From the NCBI GenBank assembly GCA_965153355.1, contig OZ231126.1:16864001-16928000 (forward strand): DNA of 64,000 nucleotides, read 5' to 3'. This DNA is from Flaccisagitta enflata. Its lineage: Eukaryota > Chaetognatha > Sagittoidea > Aphragmophora. The position numbers were made by a program, and so were the translations under genes. Shown here piece after piece: positions 1-11,311 of this stretch. Under the pieces are notes generated by a model, which saw only the letters and a program-made list of their open reading frames with translations, was not told where the DNA came from and searched no databases. Position 1 is the stretch's first letter. Each line of letters begins with the position of its first letter.

Positions 1-187
1 GCTGTACAACGTTGTCATGATGTCATACGAGTGCACTGTCAATACTTACTTTTTATGCGCGTTGGTAGGAAGTTTTTTTCCGGTTGGTCGGATCGGACAC
101 GCAAACTTTGGAACTGTGCAAAACGGTCGATTCCGACGTCTTTATACATTCCTGTCACCTCTCATGCCTTTCCAAACGTATTTATTT

Positions 188-191
188 TCAT

Positions 192-230
<39 letters not shown>

Positions 231-314
231 TCTATTTATTTATTTATTTATTTATTTATTTATCTATTTATTTATTTATTTATTCATTTATTTATTTATT
301 TGTTTATTTATTTC
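188..314. repeat. (TTTA)n microsatellite
   Basis: Near-perfect TTTA tetranucleotide run with occasional TCTA variants. It is followed at once by a CACT run. Confidence 0.97.
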
Positions 315-320
315 TCTATT

Positions 321-426
321 CACTCACTCACTCACTCACTCACTCACTCACTCGCTCACTCACTCACTCACTCACTCACTCACTCACTCACTCACTCACT
401 CACTCACTCATTTACTCATTCATTCT
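321..426. repeat. (CACT)n microsatellite
   Basis: CACT tetranucleotide run that decays into CATT. It lies about 80 bp upstream of the first discoidin exon. Confidence 0.97.
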
Positions 427-506
427 TAGACACATTTTGGTTATAACTTGGTTTTGTTTCATTTTGTCTTATATATATATCTACGTTTCCTATCACACTT
501 TCGAAG

Positions 507-707
507 AAAACATAATTCTACGCGAGAATGTGGGCAAGCCTTCGAGTAGTTCCGCGTGCAACCGCCGACTGGGACCCGAGCGCGCCTTCGACCCCGAGCA
601 CCCCGAGGGTTGGTGCAGCGATCGACTCTTCACGTCGCGTGACATGGAAGAATGGATTTCCTACGAATTCTGCCGACCCGTCACCGTCAGACTAATCGCG
701 TTTAAAG
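507..707 (+). CDS. Discoidin-like (F5/8 type C) domain, first-half exon
   Basis: This exon encodes about 67 residues forming the first half of a discoidin/F5/8C-type galactose-binding fold, a module usually found in secreted or cell-surface proteins that binds glycans or lipids. Visible signatures are ENVGKP near the start, which resembles the usual NxAxGKP opening, an acidic FDPEHPEGW segment, and WISYEF followed by VTVRLIAFKG, which matches the core beta-strand. The exon ends at AAAG|GTATGA at 708, a good splice donor in phase 1. The best acceptor is the AG at 505-506 after a pyrimidine-rich stretch, also phase 1, although the 5' edge is uncertain. A 1-1 symmetric arrangement fits shuffled extracellular domains. 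The second half lies at 11049-11302 and joins in frame. The assignment rests on motif resemblance; the parent protein is unknown. Confidence 0.72.
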
Positions 708-727
708 GTATGATGGTTGTTTGTGAA

Positions 728-779
728 TTCATTCATTCATTCATTCATTCATTCATTCATTCATTCATTCATTCATTTA
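728..779. repeat. (ATTC)n microsatellite
   Basis: Perfect ATTC run just inside the inferred intron. Confidence 0.97.
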
Positions 780-797
780 TTTGTACACGTGTTTGTG

Positions 798-980
<183 letters not shown>

Positions 981-984
981 ATTG

Positions 985-1355
985 TTTTTATTGGCGTTTG
1001 AGATGTCGTGATCGTCGTCGTCGTGATCGTCTTTGTCGAATTACTTTTCTATCTCAGAGATAACAAACGGAAAAAAACACAATAATAATTAATATGACAA
1101 TTCTTTCCAAAATTTTCAATAAATCCCATGCCAGAGACGGTCTTTAAATGAATGAATAATAACAATTGAAAAAAAAACAACTTTGAATTAAAAATATTAG
1201 TTAAAATTTTGCTACGACGCGGCCAATTTCCCCTTTCTGAATATCTGAATTTCTTATTGTGTTCCACGATAGTGGAACACCAAAGTTCCACAGTTTTCTC
1301 CATCTCCGTCTTTGTGTAATGTACGTCACTAAATTTAGCTTTCTTAAAATGCCCT
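985..1355. other. AT-rich spacer
   Basis: No gene, RNA or repeat recognised apart from short A and T runs. Confidence 0.6.
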
Positions 1356-1619
1356 TTACACAACTCAGTTTTCACCAAATGTCTGTCACACAGCCCAGTT
1401 TTCTCTGAATATCCGTCACACAACCCAGTTTTCTCCGTATATATGTCACACAACCCAGTTTTCTCTAAATGTCCATCACACAACCCAGTTTTCTCCAAAT
1501 GTTTGTTGCACCACCTAATTTTTTTCTGAATCTCCATCACGGAACCCAGTTTTTTCCAAATATCTGTCACACAACCCAGTTTTCTCCTAATGTCCATCAC
1601 ACAACCCAGTTTTTTTCCC

Positions 1620-2191
1620 AGGGGTGTATATAGTTGAGCGGCTTTTGATTTTATTCCCCCCCCCCTGCCTTTGATTTTCTTCCCCGCGACGCGTTGTGTC
1701 GCCTTACAAAATCTTTGATTTTCTTCCCCTCCACTTTGATCTGGGGGCTGAGAAAAACCCGAGATGAATCTAGCATGTTTCAATAGCTTAATTTACATGA
1801 AAAGCATACTTCTAGTTAACCCAGTGAGATGAAATTTTAACTGAAGCTCTGCAAAACCATCGGCTTTCTTCATGTAAAATTTCATCTCACTAGGGCAACT
1901 AGAAGTATGCTTTTCATGTAATTTAAGCTATTGAGATTCATCTCGGGTTTTTCTCAGCCCCCAGATCAAGGTGCCCTCAAAGCTATAAAACAATACATTT
2001 TAGGTTTAAATAGTGTTGAATAGTATTGTAGTAATTGCATTTTACCTTTTAGTACTACCAAAAGTGTTAGATCTTCAAAAATTTTCTTTTTTCTTTTTTT
2101 CAAACTTCTGATTTTCTTCCCAATCTCCAAACCCTTTGATTTTATTCCCCCCCCACCGGGGGGGGGGGAATACTCAACTTTATACACCCCT
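1620..2191. mobile_element. C-tract TIR element inserted in the 30-bp array
   Basis: The left end AGGGGTGTATATAGTTGAG and right end CTCAACTTTATACACCCC are near-perfect inverted termini. Just inside are TTTGATTTTATTCCCCCC tracts in mirrored orientation. The flanks repeat a GTTTTTTCC string that could be a target duplication, although the sequence is of low complexity. A second copy is at 15113-15362 and a decayed one near 28345-28600. No coding capacity is seen. Confidence 0.75.
1736..1969. mobile_element. Foldback MITE, copy 1 (nested)
   Basis: About 234 bp with arms of ~100 bp. It starts TTGATCTGGGGGCTGAGAAA and ends with the inverse, TTTCTCAGCCCCCAGATCAA. The arms also share a block reading ATGAAAAGCATACTTCTAGT. 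It sits inside the C-tract element, which sits inside the 30-bp array. Confidence 0.85.
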
Positions 2192-2511
2192 GTTTTTTCC
2201 GAATGTTTGTCACACAACCCAGTTTATTTCCAATTGATTATTATACAACCTAGTTTTTTTTAAATGTTCATCACACAATCTAGTTTTTTCCAAATGTCCA
2301 TCACACAACCGAATGTATGTCACACGACCCAGTTTTCTTCAAATATCCGTCACATAACCCAATTTTCTCCAAATATTCATCACACAACCCATTTTTCTCC
2401 AAATATCCATCACACAACCTAGTTTTCTCTAAATGTCCGTCACACAACCCAGTTTTCTCCAAATGTCCATTACACAACCCAGTTTTCTCCAAATGTCTGC
2501 CACAGGCGCCC

Positions 2512-2815
2512 ACAGGTGGTAGTTAGGCCACATATAAGCATTCATTATTGACAACAAAGACATGTTCGGTTATTGATATTAAAGATTTTCTTTTTCATGC
2601 CCAATCAAGTTTTCGTGGAACACATTATGGCGATCGCCACTGGTTATTTTCTTCTTTTTCCATCGTTGCCTAACGCTAATGCTTTGGAAGATATCTTTTT
2701 TTCAAAAGCAATTATAGATTCAGTCGTCATGTCCGAAAAAAGCTTTTCCCCCACTTCTGGTAAATACACAAAGACCACATACAGATAGACAGACAGACAG
2801 TAAGACAAACGTGTT
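2512..2815. other. Unassigned spacer
   Basis: Short CAGA repeats appear near 2785. No coding or other structure is recognised. Confidence 0.5.
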
Positions 2816-2818
2816 GTT

Positions 2819-3096
<278 letters not shown>

Positions 3097-3163
3097 CGCG
3101 ATGGAAACCGAAAACCATCTCCATTTCAGAAAACGATTTGACATCGGAAAAATATCTAGCAAT

Positions 3164-3308
3164 AAAACAAGGCCGGAAACACGGCCAATACCAGTTGCGG
3201 ACGGGTTGGCAGGGGCGGAAATGCCCGTTTTCACACTTTTCAACTCGCTGGCCCCGGACGGACCAACGGACCAACCCTCTTGTAGAGTTGCGTGTCCGCA
3301 ACTAAAAA
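3164..3308 (-). mobile_element. Hairpin-family element, GTTGCG class
   Basis: Reverse-oriented copy. It reads ACAAGGCCGG, then a GGCCG/CGGCC mini-hairpin, then GTTGCGGAC (3194-3202) and GGGTTGGCAGGGGC, and later GACGGACCAACGG and the terminal hairpin GTTGCGTGTCCGCAAC (3287-3302) followed by TAAAAA. GTTGCGGAC and GTCCGCAAC are exact reverse complements. Confidence 0.9.
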
Positions 3309-3584
3309 TATCTAGCAATTACCAGTGTCCCATATGACATTTTTCGGCAGTAGCAATCTTAGCTGGAAATGCAAGAAGTACACGCACATCTTTCGCCGTA
3401 CGTTTTCCTACATAAACTTAATAATAGGGGGCAGGCCTCTTGATTCTGGAGCAGCGAGCAGCGCGCTTGTCGGCTGGGGGGGTCGGTAACAACGAACTTT
3501 GGAAATGCCATTCGGACATATGACCAAAGTGTGCACAAAAACGATATATAAACACATGTGAAAGGAAAAAGGAGTAACACCATA

Positions 3585-3702
3585 TCATTTACAGTCGTGC
3601 CACACCCCTTATTTACATTGTAATGAATAGGGAGTAGGAAGAGGAAGAGGAAGCTCCTATACTTTACTATGGGAAAGGTAGGGTTGGCACGACTATAAAT
3701 GA
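3585..3702. mobile_element. Small palindromic MITE
   Basis: Termini TCATTTACAGTCGTGCCA and TGGCACGACTATAAATGA are inverted repeats about 118 bp apart. The interior is GGAAGAGGAAG-rich. Confidence 0.7.
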
Positions 3703-4542
3703 TAAAATCTCATGAACTTTTCCTTCTAGTTCTCAGGTTGTTTAGTGATTGCGTATGGTCTGGTGATATGTCCGATTGGCATTTCCAAGTAGGTTCTCGC
3801 CCCATTATCAGCAGGAAGTAAGGAAGAAATCAGCAGGTCCCGGAGGTAACGCTAGAGGAAGAAAGAAAGAAAAGAAGGAAAGAAAGAGAAGAAAGTGCAA
3901 GAATAGCTTTTGAAGTCAGCATTAGATAATTATGATTATCGCTCCGTTCATTCGTTGCTGATTTGGACCACAATCAATTCGAATTAGATCTATCACTTAA
4001 ACAAAATCTTTTTTTTTTTAGAAATAAAGAATGAAGGAAATTTCTTGAACACGAGAAAGTTATATACACCGTTTTGCGTTTTATGTAGCCTTCGTCATCA
4101 GATTTTTACTTATTAATAAATTTAAAAAAAAACAAAAGATAAAAATGAAATTGTTTGTTCTTCCGACTCGACCACCGACTCGGCTAGCTCTTTAGATGAC
4201 GCGAGCCTGCCGAGACGAGGAAGCAGGGATGTCTTGGACTCAGGTCTAGTCCCCAAATTGCTGACTGCAGGCATCGCTCGCTCTCTCGCTTAAGCATGGT
4301 ACTACATTTATCTTTTACAATGGAAATATCCTTGCATAAAACTGGTACACAGTTTTGAGTTTCTGTTGTTAAACAATTTATTTTCTCAAGCATTAAAGCG
4401 TGTAGGGAAAACTTAATCCGTGGAGTAAATTATATCGAAATCAGACAGGCTATCTTATAAAATTAAAACGAATCAGACAGGCTATCTTATAAAATTAAAA
4501 CGACAATCGACTATCATAAAGCGGTAGAGGGGGGATGCTTCA
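3703..4542. other. Spacer with a short tandem duplication
   Basis: No gene recognised. A 32-bp segment containing CAGACAGGCTATCTTATAAA is present twice head-to-tail at about 4439-4503. Confidence 0.6.
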
Positions 4543-4718
4543 TTTTTAGTCGCGGACACGCGACTCTATAAGCCACTTTTCAGTCCGTTGGTCTGTCGGT
4601 CGGTCACAAAACTGTTTTTCGACTTTTTCCACTCCTGCTTACCTGCATCCACGCGAGCCCTTTGTAAGCAATTGCAGCTTACGTCCGCGACTAATGCTGC
4701 CGTGTATACGGCCTTGTT
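4543..4718 (+). mobile_element. Hairpin-family element, GTCGCG class
   Basis: The left end is TTTTTAG plus the hairpin GTCGCGGACACGCGAC (4549-4564) and CTCTATAAG, followed by GTCCGTTGGTCTGTCGGTCG. The right end carries GTCCGCGAC (4683-4691), the exact inverse of the left arm, then a CCGTGTATACGG mini-hairpin and CCTTGTT. Confidence 0.9.
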
Positions 4719-4816
4719 AAAAGTCGGCAGCGTCGGCAGCGTTAATTTTGCTTCTCGGCAGAAAAGAAGAACCATGAGGCCTGATAGGCGGTGTCAGTCC
4801 ATCTTTTCACCTAACC

Positions 4817-5013
4817 TTGATCTGGTGGCTTAAAAAAACCCGAGATGAATCTCAATAGCTAAAATTACATGAAAAGCATACTTTTCGTTGCCCCAAAGAG
4901 ATGAAATTTTGCCAATGAGAGCCGATGGTTTTGCAGAGCTTCAGCTTTTCATGCAAATTAAGCTATTGAAAAATGCCAAATTCATCTCTGGTTTTTCTCA
5001 GCCCCCAGATCAA
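4817..5013. mobile_element. Foldback MITE, copy 2
   Basis: Same family as 1736-1969, with TTGATCTGGTGGCT and AGCCCCCAGATCAA termini and the same ATGAAAAGCATACTT block in the arms. The centre is shorter than in copy 1. Confidence 0.85.
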
Positions 5014-5019
5014 GGAATT

Positions 5020-5078
5020 CTTATGGCGAATACCATATTTTTCAAGAAATAATGGAAATGTTCAGTTTTAGAATACGG
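5020..5078. repeat. Dispersed repeat (GGCGAATACCATATTTTTCA)
   Basis: About 55 bp nearly identical to 10495-10548. It lies directly beside the foldback MITE here, whereas the other copy lies beside a CT microsatellite. Confidence 0.7.
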
Positions 5079-5954
5079 CGACTAAAGTCTGTAGTAGTAA
5101 CATCTTGAACGATCTGCATCATTTCCTGTGCCCCAAGTTGCTGAAAAAATCGCCCACCTCCACTATGTATGTCATCTATACAAGACCTAAGAATTTCTGG
5201 CCAAAACTCGGGTTTATCATCTTTTTTTGATCCTTTGAGTGTCATCTAACATGATAAATGCTTTGGTCACAACAATATAAGATGGTTGGTAATGCTGATT
5301 GATATAGATGTGTGCAAAAAACAGTGCAAAAGAGAGTGAAACAAAAAAGAAAACAGTGGTTGCTGCAAGTTGCTGCACTTTGGGGGACTAATTGTGGCAA
5401 GTTCCTGATATTTGAAATTACAGAATAACAAAGGAAAACATATTTTGAAGGTAATGATTTCTTGGGTGATTGCAGTTTTCATTTTATAAATTGACACTTG
5501 CTTAGATAATTTTTGCTCAGCAATCTGCAGCATGAAAATAAGCTTCTACGGCTTCCTTACATTTGCAGCAATGTCCTACAGACTTTGAAAATTTGATCAA
5601 AAAGGCGCTTGAGACCACAATTTGGTGGACGAGATTTCCTGAATGATCTCAGTATGAACTTTGTAACTATTTGTCTGCTGCATCTGGTATATTTCACCTT
5701 TGCAGCAATCTGCAGCAAGCTGAAGTAAGGGTGCAGAAAGCTGCAGCAAGTTGCAACCAGTAAGCAAGCTCCTTGATATATTTTACCATTCCAACTAGCT
5801 TTTATCGCTTTTGAAAATTTGGTTAAAAATATTTTTGAAAACACAATTTGGACAATATGATCTTCTGATTAAAGCCAGTTTTAACTTGTTGATTGTCTTT
5901 TTGGAGATATTATCCTATGCAGCAAGCTGCAGCAAGAACGCTGCTTGGGATACT
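5079..5954. other. GCAGCA-rich spacer with an internal duplication
   Basis: Motifs such as GCAGCAAGCTGCAGCAAG recur. Segments at about 5580-5720 and 5800-5940 look like diverged copies (TTTGAAAATTTG, CACAATTTGG). No convincing coding region. Confidence 0.5.
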
Positions 5955-6195
5955 TTTAGTAGCTTGCTAAGCTACTCAATAGGAGGATGTGTCCCTTGGA
6001 AGGTTAGTCTGTGTTTCTGGATTGTGAAAATTAAGATGACAGAAAATTGACCAGACTTGCAATTTCTGAGCATTACTGCGCCTGCCCTGCCACAAAACAG
6101 CTCCCACCCACTCTCATACTACCCCAGCCCACCTGCATTACTGCCCCTGCCCACTCACAAGCGACTACTTATCGGCCGTGTATCCAGCCTTGTTC
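5955..6195 (+). mobile_element. Hairpin-family element, GTAGCTT class (diverged)
   Basis: Left hairpin GTAGCTTGCTAAGCTAC (5959-5975) after TTTTA, then CTCAATAGG and GTGTCCCTTGG. The right end has CAAGCGACTAC, CGGCCGTGTATCC and CCTTGTT. The right arm matches the inverse of the left arm imperfectly. Confidence 0.65.
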
Positions 6196-7208
6196 CCTTG
6201 CTACAGGGTGGCGCAGGGAAGCATAAGGCAAGCGGTCTGGGATATTTTACCTGCGCAGCACCCTTACATTTATCTTGAACATTTAAGCTAGGGTTACATT
6301 TCCTTTTACAGATGACACACACAAACAATCCTAGGTGAGTATCATGGACAGCCAAATGACGGACAGACAAACAGATGGAAAATGCCTATCAAAGTGTTGC
6401 GTTTCCGCAACTTAAAATATAACAAATATAATGCTACTGAAAAGCGAGATTGAGGATATGATTTCCTGAGTGATTTCATTTTCAGTCTCGCGACTCTATA
6501 AAAAAGTATGAAAAGAATATTTTGTTTGCTGTCTATAAGTAACTTGTGGGATAAAGTAACGTTAGGGGGTTTTTTTCATCAGGGTGGGATTTAGTGGTCT
6601 GTGCTGCCTTGATCTCCTTGCGCTTTGATTGGTATTATGCCCGATTTACTGCGATACTTATATTTTAATCTCGCAACTGTAACCCTGTATCAATATGTAT
6701 TGACATTGCTTGTGCTATGGAAAAGTAGAGTGTTTTTTGGTACTTAAGTTTGTCCAGCCACCCAATCTTCCCTACTACGAAACTTACCTGTGTCCGTTTT
6801 TCCATTTATGTAACCCTCCAGTTTGAAAGAGTAAGTTACAATCCTGCCCCCCCCCCCTTGGCAATGATTCTGTAACTCCTTGTTGCCTAAAGAATTAGAT
6901 AAAGAAGGGATTAAAAAATCAACATATGGACCAAACAGGTGTATAGTAGCTCAGGCTAGCAGATTGCTTTACCGTGTTTGAACGGGGGGAAGTTAGTCAA
7001 CCGCAACATTTTTTTAAACAAAAATAATGAAATAAATGACTAACACAGGGGAGAAAAACCAAACTTCGTTATTTTTTGTAGTATATATATTAAACACTTT
7101 ATGGATCAAAAGAGATATTGACAGGAAGCTTGATATTTTTCCGCACATGCAGCTTAGTTGGTTGGGCTTTCTACAGACAAAAACTCATTTTACTTATTTT
7201 ACAAGTTC
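6196..7208. other. Spacer with hairpin-family fragments
   Basis: A lone reverse-oriented terminal hairpin (GTTGCGTTTCCGCAAC, about 6398-6413) and a left-end remnant near 6485 are visible. No gene recognised. Confidence 0.5.
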
Positions 7209-7211
7209 TGC

Positions 7212-7288
7212 TAATCATACAAGTGACGCGGGGTCGCGGACAGGTGGGCAGGGGCATCTTATACCCAGTCTCAACCCCCCCACCTTCC

Positions 7289-7320
<32 letters not shown>

Positions 7321-7437
7321 TGCAGCATCATGAATGCACATTTTTTTTTCGCGTTTTCAACATGATCGATGGACCAATGGATGGACCAACAGGCGGACAA
7401 AACTGTTTATAGAATTGCTAGTCCGCGATTTAAAAAA
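7212..7437 (-). mobile_element. Hairpin-family element, GTGACGC right-end subtype
   Basis: Begins ACAAGTGACGCGGGGTCGCG with GTCGCGGAC and GGTGGGCAGGGGC, and ends with GGACCAACAGGCGGAC and a decayed hairpin GTCCGCGA followed by TTTAAAAA. Confidence 0.75.
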
Positions 7438-8190
7438 GTAGTAGTGAAAGTTCGAATTAATAAGCATTCTGGGTCCAGGCTTGATGCGCTAAGTAAGTTG
7501 CTCAATGTTATTTTAGTAACATGAATTCATAAGATGCTGAGGACACAATAAGATTCAGATGAAAAGAATACGGTAAGCGATTATAGCATTCAGGTTTGTT
7601 TTGATCGGAGGCCAGCAAACTTATTGCTTTTTTGTCGATATGCAATAAGGAACATGCCTCTACAAGAGGTCCGTCAATCCGTCAGTTCCTTCTGTTTGTC
7701 CGTTTCACCTGAGTAAAAACTATTTCTTGGCTATTTTTTGCCACAGTGAGATCCTACACTATGTAAAAGGATCAACAAAGGTGTTTTGAGAGCCTCCTTC
7801 TTTACTCTGTCTGTCTGTTTGTTGATCTGTCTCACCATATATGTCACATGTTTTGCGCCAGAATCAATACTCGCAGAGACACAGTCTGGATGCATCATTG
7901 CCCGATTGGGCTTGTTTGTGAGTAGGAACACTCAACCTAGAAATTTAAGTTGGTGCAATTTTTAGATGCGTGCTAGCAACTGTTTAAGTCGCTCGTCAGT
8001 TGCGTGCCATGTACCTCTATACCCCACTTTGTCCGTTCAATGTGGTCACCAAGGGTGGTTCAGGGCCCTCAGGGTGGCTGCTCTGCCTCCTCACACTCAC
8101 TATCATAATCATGCATAGTTAGGCATTGGGTGCAAATGAACATAATAGAAAATGGTGATGTTGATCTAAAGATGTATCTTTTTGAATCTA
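7438..8190. other. Unassigned spacer
   Basis: Scattered CTGTCTGT and GTCCGTC runs suggest decayed hairpin-family pieces near 7660-7720 and 7800. No gene recognised. Confidence 0.5.
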
Positions 8191-8194
8191 TGCA

Positions 8195-8475
8195 ATTTTA
8201 CTCTACACCCCGCATTATCAGTCTGTTTGTGTGTTGGTCGGTCCATTGGTCCATCTGTCTGTCCGTTGGTCACACTTAACTTTTTTGTTTTCTTTTGTGG
8301 TGTTTGGCCTCTCTGCTCCTGCCCAAATGATCTGGTGACCTCAATTACGGCCCCTGCCCACCCGTACACAACTGGGGTAGCCGTGGATCTGGCCTTTTTT
8401 GTTGGACACGCAACTCTACACCTTGCCATGTCGGTCGGTCTGTTGGTCGGTCAGTCGGTCACATTTTTGAATTCC
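8195..8475 (+). mobile_element. Two adjoining decayed hairpin-family copies
   Basis: A first copy has CTCTACACCCCGC, GTCGGTCCATTGGTCC, CTGCCCACCCGTACAC and GGTAGCCGTGGATCTGGCC. A second left end (GTTGGACACGCAAC with CTCTACACC and repeated GGTCGGTC) starts within its right end near 8400. Confidence 0.65.
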
Positions 8476-8519
8476 AAGCAGTTTTTGCTATCACGGGTCC
8501 CAAAAGGCGTTTGTATGGG

Positions 8520-10095
8520 TTCGACAGGGGTCTTCAGCTTTTATTCTTATCTAGTTCTGCCACTTTGATGAGGGAAGCTAAACAGATAACTAGGTCCTTC
8601 ATCGTCAAAACTGCTTAAATTTTGGCCATTTTTTCCCATTTTAAGCCTTTTGGAGCATCTAGGGGCCCCTTGAATGGGTCCCTGAGGGGCCCCTGACCTT
8701 TTCTTTTGATGTTCCACACCAGATGACAGTATCTTTACCCTCCAAACAACATTTGAGAAGAAACAACTCCAAAACCCTCATTTTTGGGCAGCGGCCCCGA
8801 AGGGGCCGATGACCTATGCTTTCACACATAGGGGAAATTTCTCCTCCTTCTCCTTCTCCTCCGTCCGTCCCCCCCCCTTGAGGCTCAAACCCCAGCCTCG
8901 AGGCTCAAACCCCAGCCTCGAGGCTCAAACCCCAGCCTTAAGGCTATAACCCCAGCCTCGAGGCTCAAACCGCAGTCTCGAGTCTCAAATCCCACCGTTG
9001 AGGCTCAAATCCCAGCCTTGAGGCTAAAATCCCAGCCTCGAGGCTCAAATCCCAGTCTAAAGGCTTAAATCCTAGCCTCAAGGCTCAAATCCCAGCCTCG
9101 AGGTTCAAATCACAGCCTCGAGGCTCAAATCACAGCCTTGAGGCTCAAATCCCAGCCTTGAGGTTCAAATCCCAGCCTTGAGGCTCAAATCCCAGCCTCA
9201 AGGCTCAAATTTAGGCCTCGAGGCTCAGATCTTGGCCTCGAGGCTCAAATTCTGGCCTCGAGGCTCAAATTCCGGCCTTGAGGCTCAAATTCCGGCCTTG
9301 AGGCTCAAATCCCAGCCTCAAGGCTCAAGTCCCAGCATCATGGCTCAAATCACAACCTTGAGGTTCAAATCTTAGCCTGGGGGCTCAAATCACAGCCTTG
9401 AGACTTAAATCCATAATTTATGCTCAAATTCAAGCCTAGAGCCTCAAAACCTACTAAGCATAGGTCATCGGCCCCTACGGGGCCGCTGCCCCTCTCACCA
9501 TCACACATCAACATATGCTCACATAGGGGCAACGGGTACCGCTGACCATCTAACGCTTTTGCGACTATTTGGGCTATTATCAGCTGTTTAGGTTATTTGG
9601 GGGCCCTTTGAGGAACCCGGGAGGGCCCCACAGACATATGAATCAATCTAACAATCAATCATTCAAACAATTAATCAATCATCAATCCAATAAACAGTAA
9701 ATAAGTGCAGTCCAACAATGTATCAAAGAAGAATAGTGTAATAATGTCAAGATTTGGTCATTTTTGGCTATTATGAGTTCTTTAGGTCCTCTGGATGGGC
9801 CCATCAGGGGTCTTCAGCCTTCTTATCTAATCCTGCTGCTCTGATGAGGGAAGCTAAACTGATAACTAGGCCCTTCATTGTCAAAGATGGCAAAAAATGG
9901 ATAAAAATGCTTAAATTCTGATCATTTTTGCCCATTTTAAGCCTTTAGGAGCATCTAGGGGCCCCTTGAATAGGTCCCTGAGGGGCCCCTGACCTTTTCT
10001 TTTGTTGCTCCAAACCAGGTGACAGCATCTTATCATAGAATTGTCCTCCCCAATAACATTTGAGAAGAAACAACTCCAAAACCCCTTATTTCTTA
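8520..10095. repeat. Direct-repeat pair flanking an array carrier
   Basis: About 270 bp at 8520-8785 recurs at about 9800-10090: GATGAGGGAAGCTAAAC, GAGCATCTAGGGGCCCC, CTGAGGGGCCCCTGACC and GAGAAGAAACAACTCC are shared in order. The array carrier 8786-9491 and its tail lie between the copies. Confidence 0.75.
8786..9491. mobile_element. Array carrier with 20-bp units
   Basis: Termini GGGCAGCGGCCCCGAAGGGG and CCCCTACGGGGCCGCTGCCC are inverted. Just inside are GATGACCTATGCTT and AAGCATAGGTCATC on the inner sides. About 27 copies of a 20-bp unit GAGGCTCAAATCCCAGCCTC fill the interior. A tail containing GGTACCGCTGACCATCTAACG follows at about 9530-9570 and recurs beside other carriers. No ORF of a transposase is seen. 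Confidence 0.85.
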
Positions 10096-10628
10096 GCCAT
10101 TTTCAGCTATTTTGGTCATTTGGGGGCCCTTTGAGGACCCCCGGAGGGCCCCACAGGGACCCCTATCAGCTACTTCTCCTTTTTTTATGTTCTACTACTT
10201 AATATCTTTCAAACAAGACCAGCCCCAAGGATTTTTACCAATTTGTCAAGGAATAGAAAAGAAAACATTTTACAATATGCAGTGAAAAGAGGTAAAATTG
10301 CAGCGATTTCAAAGGGAATGTTGATCGTTCACATAGATGATAAAGATGCTGGATGTGGGCGATTTTTTCAACATTTTTAGGTCCATCAGACGTTTCAGAT
10401 TGTTGAGAGAGATGTTCCACCAGACATTGGTCGCCGTATGGGTGGTGTATCTCTCTTATTTGCCCCTATGAAGCTCTGCAGTCCCCCCACTACTTATGGC
10501 GAATACCATATTTTTCAAGAAATAATGGAAATGTTCAGTTTTAGAATTGAGAAAATTGGCTGAAATACAGTAAATAGTGATGATTGATAAACAAAAATTG
10601 AGTTTTTCCCTCTCCCTTGACTTTCCTT

Positions 10629-10629
<1 letters not shown>
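10096..10629. other. Unassigned spacer
   Basis: Contains the second copy of the GGCGAATACC dispersed repeat (10495-10548). No gene recognised. Confidence 0.5.
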
Positions 10630-11029
<400 letters not shown>

Positions 11030-11048
11030 CACATTCGTATTCACACAG

Positions 11049-11302
11049 GAGACGCCGACCGGGATCCTTTAGACTCGCCCACCTCTTACACTTTCGAGGG
11101 ATCGAACGACGGCGCCTCATGGAAGATCTTGATCAAGGAGGAGGACACGCCCCCTTACATCGGCCCCGAGGAGACTCGCTATCACGACATCAGAGAGCCC
11201 CAGGAATTCACCATGTATCGACTGACGGTGACTCAGACTGCCTGGTCCAAGTCAGCCGATCTCTGCGGCAGCGTCGTCGTGCGTTGTTTTCAAATGTACT
11301 AA
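11049..11302 (+). CDS. Discoidin-like (F5/8 type C) domain, second-half exon
   Basis: The acceptor TTCACACAG precedes 11049. With the G carried over from the first exon the reading frame begins GDADRDPLDSPTSYTFEGSN, the typical strand-loop in which a short sequence leads into the conserved (S/Y)-(F/Y)-x-x-EGSNDG core and then SWK. It continues through YHDIREPQEFTMYRLTV, matching the late beta-strands, and runs to a TAA at 11300-11302. The two exons together give about 151 residues, the usual domain size. The last residues (CGSVVVRCFQMY) do not resemble a typical domain end, so a donor such as GTGCGT near 11279 may be used instead of the stop. A TA-flanked element starts about 10 bp past the stop. 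Confidence 0.72.
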
Positions 11303-11311
11303 AGATTGCAT

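Larger units (their letters stand above)
1360..2510. repeat. 30-bp tandem array, split by a nested insertion
   Basis: The unit is about 30 bp, built on CACACAACCCAGTTTTCTCC followed by AAATGTCCGT. Roughly nine units lie at 1360-1619 and ten at 2192-2510. Because the unit is a multiple of three the array is open on both strands (CDGHLEKTGL on minus, SHNPVFSKCP on plus), which mimics a repeat protein. The two halves carry matching unit phase and were evidently one array before the insertion at 1620-2191. Confidence 0.9.

Noticed and set aside
1049-1783. A 244-codon minus-strand frame with CDGHLEKTGL repeats
   Set aside because: The 30-bp DNA unit is open on both strands, and the frame runs on into transposon sequence; it reflects unit length, not coding constraint.
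3164-3308. Helitron ends (hairpin followed by CTAA) for the hairpin family
   Set aside because: The reverse orientation does end in a hairpin plus CTAA, but the other end is ACAAGG and not TC, the hairpin touches the terminus, and empty sites suggest a T-run target with about 2 bp repeated and not A|T insertion.
5557-5844. A 95-codon minus frame in the GCAGCA-rich spacer
   Set aside because: The frame is not shared by the diverged duplicate at 5800-5940, and no domain is recognisable.
8786-9491. CRISPR-like appearance of regularly spaced 20-bp repeats
   Set aside because: The units are contiguous, without unique spacers, and the sequence is eukaryotic; it is a minisatellite.
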